Of a stretch of 64,000 bases of DNA, positions 37,001 to 49,000 are shown in pieces. The position numbers and the translations under genes are program-made. The DNA is taken from positions 124,986 through 188,985 of the forward strand of contig VZTJ01005684.1 in assembly GCA_013397795.1 (NCBI GenBank), in the 5' to 3' direction. Every line of letters begins with the position of its first letter. Positions within the stretch are counted from its first letter, which is position 1. Source of the stretch: Orthonyx spaldingii. Lineage: Eukaryota > Chordata > Aves > Passeriformes > Orthonychidae. The notes below the pieces were generated by a model. It saw only the letters and a program-made list of their open reading frames with translations, did not search any database and was not told where the DNA came from.

Positions 37001-40000
37001 ACTAAGTGCTCAAACATCATCTTCCTCCTCTTATGCTCTGAATTAAGACACTGAAACTCATCTTGAGGAGAAAAAGCCCTGGTTGAGGCTTGGCCAGGCA
37101 GCCCAGCCCCACATCCCAGATGTGTCCTAAGGAACTACTCGTGGTTTCAGCAGAAAGGGAATTTCACAGCAGCTGAGGAAGTGTCAGGCAATCACTTCAC
37201 TGGTGATTCCCTGTGGAAATCAAGAGCCTGCCCTGTTCCGATATCCTTAAACTTGGGCAATTACCTCACCCCAACACCTGAACGTTCCAGCAGAGTGGTG
37301 CTGATGGCTCAGCCCCAACTCCCGGATGAGGCAGCACTAAAACCACACAATTTCCTCATTCTCACGATCTCAATAGCAGTGCCTGGACACAAACATCCGC
37401 TGTGGAGAGGCCTTAATGGAGCCTGGGCATTGTCCCTGCCGGGCATGGCAACCCCTGCAACAGATGGAGCTCAAAGTTCTGACACCTTTGGGCTGCCTGA
37501 GACTCCCAGAGCACCTGAAAGTTGCCTTTAATGAGGGAGATTTACTGCTTGTTCTGTTTCATACTTAAACCTGAAACCTGAGCTTTGGCTAAAACATTCT
37601 GGGAATTTAACAGCTGAAACATTCTGGGAATTTAACAGCTTCTCTTTCCAGTCACTGATGATCTTTGCCCATCTCTTAAGAGCTCTGGGTTTGGGTTTTT
37701 CCTGGAACAAGGTTTCAGTTGCTCTTTCCCTTCACACAGAGAAAACTTGGTTACCCAAACAAGTCACTTCTGAAGAGACTTGGATGCAGATTTGTCATTA
37801 CCACCCTTATTCTTCGCTACAACACAACTTAAATGTTTTTAAACTTTAAAACCCAACAGTGATGCTCCCCAAGCTTCCCCCAGGCACTCGTGGGCATCCA
37901 GCCACTCTCACTTTCTCCTCTGTAAGTTAAAGGTGTCTGTACTGGAAGCAGCTCCCAAATCCCACCTGAGGACAGTGAGGCAGAGGCTCTGTCCTGCTGC
38001 CACTGGGACACTGCAGCCTCCCTCCACCATTTCTCTGCCTCTTCTACCACAGCCCGGAGATTCAGCTGGAAAGTCAGAAAAAAACCAGCATCTCTTCTTC
38101 TCCAGCCTCTCACTGCCCTTTCTGGAAAAAAGGGCCTTCCTTATTCCATTTACTTATTTTAAAAACCAGTTAGTTTCAGCTATAATGCAATTTTCTATGT
38201 GTAGAGAAGCACAACATTTCAGATGGAACAACTCTGCCGTGCAAGCAGGCAAAACTGAAGGGCCTGGACACAGAACCTCCCCTCATTCCTACATTCTTTG
38301 TAGATTGTGCTCCATGGGGAGCAGAGCTTTTCCCCTGGGCTCTGTCCATACCCCACTGTCCCACCCTCAGTGACCCTTCTGCTCCCTCTGGTCACTTCTT
38401 CCCTCTCACTGACAGGTGGTGCCACAGCTCCCCAGAGCAGCACGATGTAAGGAAATCCATTCCTCTGCCTTCCCAGACTGCAGGAAAGGGAAGGGAACAA
38501 GGGCAGGGTGGCCAGGGCCGAGCCTAGGGGCAAGCACAGGCAACCAGAGGTACCTTCATGACGGGCTGGGCGAAGTACTTGGCACTCCAGTCGCAGAACC
38601 CTGTCTGCACCGCGGCCGAGATGAAGCTCTTGTGTCCCACGGCATCGTCAGCATCATCGGCCGTCTGTGGGGAGAGGACAGGGCTTACCCACCTGCAGGG
38701 GTCAGGGACACCCCCAGGGACACCCCCACTGCCCCAGCCAGGCAGGAGAAACCTCAAACACACTGCCCAGGACAGGAAGCTCTGTGCACCTGGCTTTGGG
38801 ATCAGGCGTTACAGTCGCTCCTTGGAAAGGTGCACATCCCTCAGCTGCAGGGGTCAGGGCTGGAGCAGCCCCAGGGCACCACAGGGAGGTCCCAGGAGGA
38901 GTTTTGTCACAGTCTCCCAAGGATGTGGTGTGGGGAGCAGCGAGGATGACTCAGGATCCAGACACAGCTCGTGCCAAAGTGCATGTGGGTGAGTGTCTGT
39001 CACACGGCACGGGACAGCCCAAGGGAAAAGGGAAAAGGGAAAAGCTGCTCCATTCCCTCAGGTTTCAGCCAGGTTTGCAGAAATACGATCCAGGCTGGTG
39101 CTGCCAAACCCCTGAGAAGGGAAAGTGTTGCTGCTGCAGCTGCAGCACTTTCTCCCTGTGATCACAACTGTCCCTCATCCCTGCTGTGCCGAGGCTGGAG
39201 TGTGGCCCCAAGGGTCGGGGATCTGACTGGGGTCATCACTCAGGCAGACAAATGTTTACAGAAGAATAAGCCATTGACTCGGATTAGACACATTGCTTAG
39301 TGGCAGAAGTGAATAATGCCCTATCAAAAGCTATAAAACACAATTTATCCTGAAGAAAATAAATTAATCAATTTTTATTTGGCTGGTTAGAGGAAGCCAA
39401 TCTGGATTAGCAGCAGCTGGAAGCAAACGAGGGATGCACAGAAATAAACCACAACCAGCAGAATGTGGGACAAACCCCAGTGGGGAGAAGCTGTCAGAGC
39501 TGACAGGGAAGTCTCCTTACCTGTTCTGGGCCTTTGTCAAACATTTTCCTTGTCCTGGGGAACTGGTGGGAGTGGGGGGTGTACTGCACACCCACGTTGG
39601 TGACGCTGGGGCGCACGGACGCCAGGTCCCGGCTCACCGGCTGCTTGGGCACCTCGTTGGTCAGGCTGGAGCTGCTCGTGCTCGTGGTTGGAGGTGACCC
39701 TCTGAGGGACAAAACACAGGGACAGGATTCAGGGATTGCTGGACACGAGCCTTGCATGTGAATTACGTTGTTTTTACTTTGTTTCTTTCTCCCAAGATTT
39801 GTGTTTCACTGTGGTGCCTCCTCTACAGAAGAATCACAATTCCCACATCCCCTCCAAGGGCCAAACCAACGCCAAACCAAGAGTGAAACCTGACTGTGCC
39901 AACCCTAGACTGTGGGGATGAACCTTAACGTTCTGGGAATCTGCAATGCCTGACCTAAGTCACTCTGGCCAGGGACTGCATTTCCATGGGGGAACTGAAG

Positions 40001-43000
40001 CTTCAAACCATCTGAATTTACATTAACTGAGATTTCTCTTATCACACAGTTCTATTGTACTATCAGGAACAGTAAAAACCTCATCACTGTGCAGTCCTGA
40101 GCCCTCTGTTCCAACCTGGAATCTTACTGGTGCACACTGGTTATGGGACTAGCAGGTCTAAGGTGTGGTGTTTTCTCTTGGAGAGGAGTTTTGGGAAATA
40201 ATCACATTTTCAGCCCCCAGCTTTGCCCACACCACTCTCTGTTTGCCTGCAGTGTAGGCACGGTGTGTTGGCCATCAGTTAACCCTGGCTTTTATCAGCT
40301 CAAAGTGCAGCAAATACAGCTCAGACGTCAATGGGAATTTGGGCACCACAGCTCAGGAAAGGTAAAAGCAGCCAAAGTCAGCTTTTCCTTTCAGTTCACC
40401 TTTAGATACCCAGCGGGGCTTGTTACTCTTTGCCCTAAAGGAAAACAGGAAGAAACTCCCCACCTTTTCCCTGAGCTTTTCTTCCCGAACATCTCAGCAC
40501 TGCTGGCAGCAGGAGCCCCATTCCCTGTCCCTGGGGCAGCTCCCCGGGCTGAGCCGGGCAGGGAGCACCCATCCCGCCCACAGAAGGTGCTGGAAGGCCG
40601 GGCTGGACTTACCCCACTTGGTGGATGTGCATGCCCTTGTTGGTGGGGCTGGCGGGGGCCGACTGGGTCAGCGAGGAGGTGTCCAGGATGCGCTGGGGGC
40701 GGGCGTTGACCGTGGCCTGGGGAGAACACACGGAGCCTGAGCGGCCGGACACGGCCCCGGCACGGCCAGCCCGGGGCACCAGGGAGCTCTCTATGGGCTG
40801 TGGGTCACACAAAGCCCCTGCTGCTCCCCACACACGAGGTGGTTTCACTGCTTGGTCAGGCACAAACACTTACCCGAGAGTGCCCTTTGCTGCCCGCAGG
40901 GAAATGGCTCTGGGCAACAAGCAGCCTTTCCCCGAGCCAGGACCTGCCCCAGCACCCCAAACAGGGCAGGGGGACAGTCTGGGGTCCCCTCAGCTGTGCA
41001 GGGCTCCCCACAGCCACCAGCCTTTCCCTCACACCTCATGATTGAGTTCTGCAGCTCCCACCATGGCCATAAATTCCACACGTTCTGAGCCTGGAGCAAA
41101 GGAGGCTCAGGGGGACCCTTCTGGCTCTGCACAACTCCCTGACAGGAAGGGGCAGCTGGGGGGGGTCGGGCTCTGCTCCCAGGGAACAACAGGACAAGAG
41201 GAAATGGCCTCAAGTTGTGCTATGGGAGGTTTAGGTTGGATATTGGGGGAAACTCCTTCCCTGAAAGGGCTGTGCAGCCCTGGCACAGCTGCCAAGGCAG
41301 CGGTGGAGTCCCCATCCCTGGAGGGATTTAAAAGTCCTGTGGATGTGGCACTTGGGGACATGGGGAGTGGTGGCCTTGGCAGTGCTGGGGGAATGGTTGG
41401 ACTGGATGGGCTCAGAGGGCTTTTCCAGCCTAAAGGATTCTGTGGTTCAGCCTCAAGCCTTCCATTAAAAACACCTGGAAAAAGCAACCTGGGCCGAAGC
41501 AAACTTTCCTTTTAAGTCCTTTTGATTTCAGAAAGTCCCTAGAGGCCAACACCAAACACTGGGTCCTTGTTGTTTGTTTTGGTGCTCACAAAAAGCAGGT
41601 TTGGGCATTTTCCAAGGCTCAGGCTGGGAAGGAGAACTGCACCATTCCCATCTGCATCACAAACATAAATCCCAAGGCAGCCGCAGCCTGGGCGAGGCCC
41701 AGCAGTGCCTAATGAGCCCGGGGAATGAAGCAGCAGCAGATTCTCTGCAGGAAGGCTGCAGGCCTGGGCTGCCCACACACCGGCTGCTCACACCCAGCAC
41801 AGCCCCAGAGCCCAGAGCCCCTCTGGAGAAACAGATCCACAACCCTGAGCAGGACGGGCTGGTCTCGTTTGATAACAAAAACCACAGAATCATGGAATAG
41901 TGGGGTTGGAAGGGACCTTTGGAGATCATCCAGGTCAACCCCTCTGCCAAGGCAGGGCCACCTGGAGCAAGTGACACAGGAACATGTCCAGGAGGTTTGG
42001 AATGTCTCCAGAGAGGCAGAGTTAGATGGGATATTGAGAGGAAATTCTTCCCTGTGAGGGTGGTGAGGCCCTGGAACAGACTCCCAGAGAAGCTGTGGCT
42101 GCCCCTGGATCCCTGGAAGTGTCCAAGGCCAGGCTGGACGGGGCTTGGAGCACCCTGGGACAGTGGAAGGTGTCCCTGCCCATGACAGGGGTGGCACTGA
42201 ATAGGCTTTAAGGTCCTTCCCACTCAAACCATCCCATAGTTCTGCAATATTTAGTCCCCCACTACCCTCCAGAGGTGGAAGCCCATGGATAATGTGCCCA
42301 ACTGTTCCCACTGAAGGCCCCAGTCCCAGCCAGGTCCCCCAGACCGCAGTGTTCTGCTCAGCTGTGCCAATGGAAGAAAACCTCAACTGGCCCAGCTCCA
42401 AAATGAAGTCTCTCTTTCCCTGAATTATACAGTAATTAAACCAAAATTAAACTCCTGGAACATTCAAGTGTTTTACATCACCTGAAGCAGTGTTTTTGTT
42501 TAAGCAAGAAAAACAATTTTTGTTTGCATTCACTGGTAAAATTCAACCCCAAAGTGGGCAGTGCTTGCACACACCAGGGAGGAGCAGTGCCCATGGCGGT
42601 GTCCAGCGCTCCCTTCTACACCCAACAAAGCTCCATCAGCACCAAGGAGAGGTCTCAGGACACAGTCAGCAAAGATTTCATTGTCACTGATTTGCACGAG
42701 ACACCAGCCAGCTCCTGCCTGAGCTCCCAGCAGAGCCTTGAGCTCAGCCGTGCTCCCGCAGCACCGCTCACAGCACGGCCAGAATGGGACCAGTAAAGGC
42801 CAGAGCAGGATCTGGGCCTGAAAGCCCTCTGTGGTGGGCAGTTCACAGGTTGGTTGGTTGGTGGTTTGGGGGTTTTGTTTTCATTAGAAAGCCTTGTTAG
42901 AAGCCCCCAAGGCAGGTGGTCCTGGCCGAAGCAAAGCCCCCGCCATGCGCAGCAGCCGCCCGAGCCGCGGCACGAACCCCGGACCGAACACCTCCTCATG

Positions 43001-46000
43001 GGGTTTAAGGTAAGGCAAAGAAGAACAAATCAGGTTTGTTCCCTGAAGCATCCCCAGATAAAAAAAAACTTATAAATGGGAATGTTTCCTGTTTTCCAAG
43101 CCCGTTGGAAGAGCTGTTGCCTTAGGAAGCAGGGGCAGAGCAGCTGGCCCAGCCACACAGCGAGAGATGCATGAGACCCATCACTTGAGCTTTGGGACTC
43201 GGGCCAGGACCAGCACAGTCAGGCCCAAACTTGTCAGAGTCAACACAGAATTCCCCCCATCAGTCACAACATTCCCTAGGGATACGACAACGGAGTGATC
43301 ACAGCTCCTGCTGGCACAGCAGCGTCGATATCAATATTGATACTGATCCACCTCTCCACTGGCCAGGGAGCAACTCCTGAAAACATATTTAAGTCAGGAA
43401 AAGCAGATCTGGTTCCTCTTTATATCCCTTTTAATAGTAAGAGCAATATTTCATTTTGCAAAGAGCCTTCCAAACACAGAACTGAAACAGTTTCATGCAT
43501 CTAGAGCAGAGAGAGGGAAATCTTCCACCTTTTCCTTTCCTTCTTCCCCTCATTTGGCATCTCCAGCCTGGAAATCGTTTGTTGTACCCCGTCTCACCAG
43601 GGAAGGGCTGAGCTTGCTGCCCCCACTACCAGGAGAATTCTCTGTCCCAAGCCCAGCCCTTACCACTGACTGGCACGTGCACTTCAGACAAATCAGAGTT
43701 CAAGTCAGTAACTGTTGTCTCAAGAGAAAATGTGATTTCAAAGCAGAGATCTCTAAGGCATTGAGATGGCAGTGCACAATGCTGGCATCTCTTACTGCAG
43801 CCTCAGCTCCGCAGCCCCAGGCTGAGGATCTGGGATTATTCCCTGGAGAGGCCCAGTAAGAGAGGTCCCATTGCAATGGCTCATGGTCTGGATGCTTGAG
43901 TGGCCAGAAAGGTTCACACAGAGCTTTCTGTGCCCAGCCAGGGACGCACGGGGTGAGAAGATGTCCTGGGGTGGCCTGGCCCGGGTGGGGGGAAGGTGCT
44001 GCCCCAGGGGTGGCACCTCCAGGGCCATCCTGTCACCCCTGGGATGGGATGGGATGAGGATGGAGGTTTAGGCACCCAGCCTGGGCTGGGGTGAGGAGTG
44101 GCAGGGGTCTGCATGCTGACTCACATGTACTAGTTCACCTGGGTTGGAGAGCCGTTGTGGCTTCAGTCTGCAGGCCAGTCCCACTTGCATTATCTAAATC
44201 AGTTTGCAAACGGATAATTTAATGAAGGATACTTAAGGTTTATCCCAGGGACTGATCTAGACAAGTAGACTTCTAAACCAGACCTACAGTCCGAGGTCTG
44301 CACCTAATTTATACCCTAAAACAACCGCGGGCCCTCCCCCATTTATTCATTTTACCTGATCAAGAGTTCAGAGCAGAGTTTATCACCGTGAAGCATTAAA
44401 AGCTCCTTCTGCAAAAGGCAGAGCCCTCCAACGGACCCATCCAGGTCAGTCTGCCTAAGCCTTGCCTAAGCATGGAAAAATCCACATCCAAACACCTGGC
44501 AGGCACAGGTGAGTAGGGACAGGCACATACCTTATAGGCAATGCTGTTGAGAACCTTCATAGCCAGGTCGGACACGTCAGGATAGGGGTCGGCAGCCAGG
44601 TGAAGGAGCACTCTCCAAATTTGGGTATAGACACTGTTGAAACTCACACCTAAAATAATAAAAAGCACAACAAACCCCAAAGCCCTGCAGCACATGACAA
44701 TCCATCAACTCCAATTCTTTGATGTGATGTGAGAAAATTCATTAGAACTCCAAACAACCCCATGACATCTCAGGGAACATCAAGAGAGGAGCTCAAAAAC
44801 TCCCCACGTGGGCATTTGTCTCCCTTTTGCCTGTCTGTGAACTCTGCAAGGGCTTGTGAAATCAAAGTGGGAGGAAGCAAAATAAATTAAAGACTCCCTA
44901 AATCATCTCCAGTCAAGCTCCTGCTTTTCCAGACTCCTGAAGCAAAACACCTGGAAAGGCCAAGTGGATAATGTCTGGGTTTCCTGAGCTGAAATACTTA
45001 ATGGTACAAACCCACAGTTACTGCCTTATATTGTTGCGGTTATTTTTACTGAATTGTTCAGGGATTTGTGCACTCTACAAGTTTACTAAATGTCTGAAGC
45101 AAAGCTTTAGGAGCTGAGTCTTCGGGAAGCAGTGAGTCCAGCTCAGTCTTTCCTATTGACATTTGTACCAATTCCTCCAATTTGTTATTTAATGAGCATA
45201 TCAGCTGTTCAGTATTTCAGCAGAAGGGACTGACAGATTCGAAGTACAAATCAAATTAATAAGCATTTGCAACAACTGACAAAATTCTGTGAACATTTTA
45301 TTTTGTTGTTTTTGGGCGAGAATTTGTTATTCTGCCTCCGAACCCTGCCGGTGCCTGATCGTGCAACGCCCCGGTTGGGAGTGGAGCCATTTGGACAATG
45401 TTAAAGTGGTTGCACTAACAAAAAAAAGGAGCTAAAACAGAGATTTCAGATGAGTCACAATCAGCGGTAAATGACAGATCAAGCTGTTACTGCTTTTCCT
45501 CTCGTGTTTCTGGAGGCATCTAAATATAACGTTGGGAGGAAAGAGCTCCACCAAGCAGCTCCTCACCTGGCAGAGCTAAACCTGATCCCTAAACCAGCAG
45601 AGCAGACTGGGACAGAGCAGTTCTGAGCACTGGCTGAGGGCAGAACAGGCTCCAGGAGCACACAGGCTGCCCTTGGGGTGCTTGTCTGCAAGGGGAACCT
45701 TCCTCTGCCCCAAGTGCAAGATTGGGACAAATCACTCTGCAAAGGGCCAGGGCAACACCCATGACCCAACTCCTCCCTCTGACCCCACCTGCAAAGGGTC
45801 TCTCTCTCTCTCTCACCTGGCATCCAAAGGATGTTCCAAGTGACGTCTGCTTAAATTTGCACCTGGAAATCTCACAAGTGTTTATGAAGGGACCGCTTGG
45901 ACCGTACTGTTCCTGTGCTGGGGGGACCCACAGCAACTCCTGTAGCTGATCCCAACCTCCCCAAGGCAGGCCAGAGACAGGGCCTGACAAACCAGAGAAT

Positions 46001-49000
46001 CCCACAATGGTTTGGGTCGGGGGAACCTTAAAGCTCATCCAGCTCCACCCCCTGCCATGGGCAGGGACACTCTCCACTATCCCAGGTTATTCCAGCCTGG
46101 CCATGGACACTTCCAGCAACCCAGGGGCAGCCACAGCTTCTCTGGGCACCCTGTGCCAGGGCCTCACCACCCTCATAGGGAAGAATTTCTGCCGAATATC
46201 CCAGCTAACCCTGCCCTCTGGCAGTGGGAAGCCATTCCCCCTTGTCCTGTCCCTCCAGGCCCTTGTGTAAACTCCCTCTCCAGCTCTCTTGGAGCCCCTT
46301 TAGGCACTGGCAAGGCTGTAAAACCTGTAACAATGTAAATTGTGATAAGGCTGTAAATTGTAAAGGCTGTAAACATATATTTATGTAATAATGTATAATA
46401 TTTATATAATACTGTAAAATTGCAAAGGCTGTAAATATATAACAATGTTAAATCCTGGAAGCTTCTATTACCAGGGAAAGAAAAACTGGAGGGGGGAAGG
46501 ATAAAGAACAAGAAGGGAGAGAGGCAAAGTGCTACAAGGTGTGGGAGGAAAAAAGGCTCAGCTCGTGAAGCAGCAGCCAGGTAATGTCTGAGGTGTGCCC
46601 AGAGCTGTGCCCAGAGCTCTGCCTCCCACACTCCAGCCTGTTACATAAGGACCGGTGGGAAATCTGGATTCTCAATTCTTTAAAGCCCTTGAAAGAGAGT
46701 AAAAGGAAAGGGAGAGGAGGAAGAGTGAGAAGGACACCCAGCAGATTTCCCAGGGGCTCTGATAACCACCTCGTTCACAGAGAGAGAAACCCAGCGACAT
46801 TTTTTATACATCTAAGTGTCAGGGAAAAACTAAATTTTAAGCAGAACTGCACCAGGGCAATTCCCCCTGGCAGCCTTTGAGAAGAACACAGGGAGTTTCT
46901 ACAAAGGCACCTGGAGCTCAGGGCTGCTGCTCCCAAGGCTGGTCCTTCCCACTGCCACCACCCCACTGTCAGTGTGGTCACGCAGCAGTGACACCTCTGA
47001 CAGCTCCCTGTCGCATCCCGACCTCCAGTCCCTGTGGTGAGGGGAGCAGCAGAGGTAGCAGGAGGAACAGCAGCTCCATTTCACATTTAGGACTCCAGTG
47101 CCCAAACCGTCCCCGAGATGCAAACCGGGAGCGTTAATCGAAGCAGACAGCTCTGTAATTAGTCACACCGACTCCAAGCCAGTTCAGTGCACCTTGCAGT
47201 GGACTCATGTTTACAAAATGATTCCTCTCTGCTAAGAATGTCAAAAATAAACTGCCTGCCTTCCCCCCGAGTTTGATTTTCCCTGCACACGTGGGGTTCT
47301 GTTCACCTGCAAGCCCTAAGGCCGGGCTGGGCTCCAGCAGCTCCAGGGAGAGCCACAGTGGATGCAAACCCGACTGCTGATGGCTCTATTTATTCACTTG
47401 GATTTGCCAGGCTGGGACAGGGTTTCTTTCCAATCCCCTGTAAAAATCACTGCAGTGATTTCAAGCCCCGACCTCCACAGATGGGGCAGTTCCACTTCCC
47501 ACCGGCACCGCAGCAAAAACAGACCAATGGCTGCTCCAGGGCCCTGCTCACCTGGCCCCGAGTCAGCTCCTGGGGAGGGACTGAAACCTTGCCTGGGCAC
47601 GGAGGGACAGGGAGTGAAACCTTCAGACAGGCACACAGGGACAGGGAAATGCAGCTGAAACATTTCAGGCTGAACAGTCCTGAGGACTCGGGAAGCTGCT
47701 TCCCATCAGTGCCATCCACACCAGCTCCGTAAATGTGCATCCCACAAACCCCTCCTGGTCCCAGGAGGGACACGGGGGGACCCCGGCTGAAGGGGACACC
47801 CGAAATCCCCACAGCTCCCTGAGCTCTGCTTGGGTGAACAGCCTGATCCTGCAGGCACAGCTCAGTCCCTGCACACCCAACCCCTCACGGGGCCCTGCAG
47901 GGGCTCACTCCAACCCCACAATTCCAGCGGCAGAGTTGCAGCTTTTCCTGCTTCCACACAAGCCAGAAGCAGCTCATTAGGAAGGAGTTCCTCAGGGCAG
48001 GTACCCCCTGGCCAGGGCTGGCGTCCCCAGCAGGGAAGGGAGGCAGCCCCCTCCGAGCAGCCTCTGCAGCAGGTTTCCATTTCCAAACCCCACCCAAAGC
48101 CCTGTATTCTGCTCTGTGCACGTTCCCAGTCAGAAACCCTGCTGGCTGACCAGCTCCTCCTCATTATCTCGGTGCTTTTAAACACAGGGAGAGTAGGAGG
48201 CTGCCCTGTCCCAACACCCTCTGTCTCCTGCACCTCACTGTCCACCTCCACCTCTGCTCTCCTCATCCTCACTGCAGCAACCTCCACCCTCACTGGTACT
48301 TTGAGGCAGATCCCGGGAAATGGCAAACAGTTCTCCACCCCCAGCCTCTCCTGCTGGAAAAGACAACTATTCCCCAGCATTTCATCGCTCCAAGATTTAT
48401 TTTCCTCCTTCTTTGATCACTCCTTAAGATAATCTTTCCAGCGAAGCTCTCTGTAGGACAAAGGCTTTCATCGTGCAGTTTGGATATGAATAATCAGCCT
48501 CAAGGTATGCAAAGCCCCGTCTTAATTCCATCCCTTTTCCCATCTTAAAACTGAACATTTCCAGGACACCAAGATTAATGAGTGGCTGTATGGAAAAGCA
48601 GCAAGGCTCAGCTTCCCTTCCAAAATGATGTCTTTGTTGACTAACCACAAACTGCCTCTTGCCAGCTGGAAAACTGGGCCAGAAATAAATGTCTCTCCTG
48701 GTACTGGCCTGTCTGGCCAAGGAGCAGCTGCCAGAGAACACAGACCTCGGCTGAGAGCGTGTGTTGTTGCATTTGGGGAGCAATAATGGGGACATTGGGC
48801 CCACAGTTAGCTAAGGAACTGTTTGTAAAATGGGACAAGAAGGAATGGAGAGCTTTTCCTCAAGTTTTTGGGAAGAAGTACATTGTATGATGCCTCAGTG
48901 CCAGTGCAGAGACTGATCCAGAACAATCCCTCACACGCCATGTTCCTGAAACTGCCAGAGAGGAACAAAGACCTGAGCACCAGCAGGTTGTGGCTGCCCC

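Larger units (their letters stand above)
33978..38553 (-). other. RPTOR intron between probable exons 24 and 25
   Basis: The intron is 4.6 kb. It includes one ambiguous base (34982), a poly(A) run at about 35003-35020, a homeodomain-motif islet (35880-36130) and a 26-bp duplicated unit near 37590-37640. No gene was recognised inside. Confidence 0.7.
40717..44530 (-). other. RPTOR intron between probable exons 21 and 22
   Basis: The intron is 3.8 kb. It contains three CR1 pieces (41091-41449, 41882-42010, 42015-42248), the last two back to back in opposite orientation, and a CpG-rich patch at 42925-43000. Confidence 0.75.

Noticed and set aside
41091..42248. Protein frames in the CR1 region as a functional LINE ORF
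   Set aside because: All CR1 pieces are short 3' ends without reverse transcriptase motifs.
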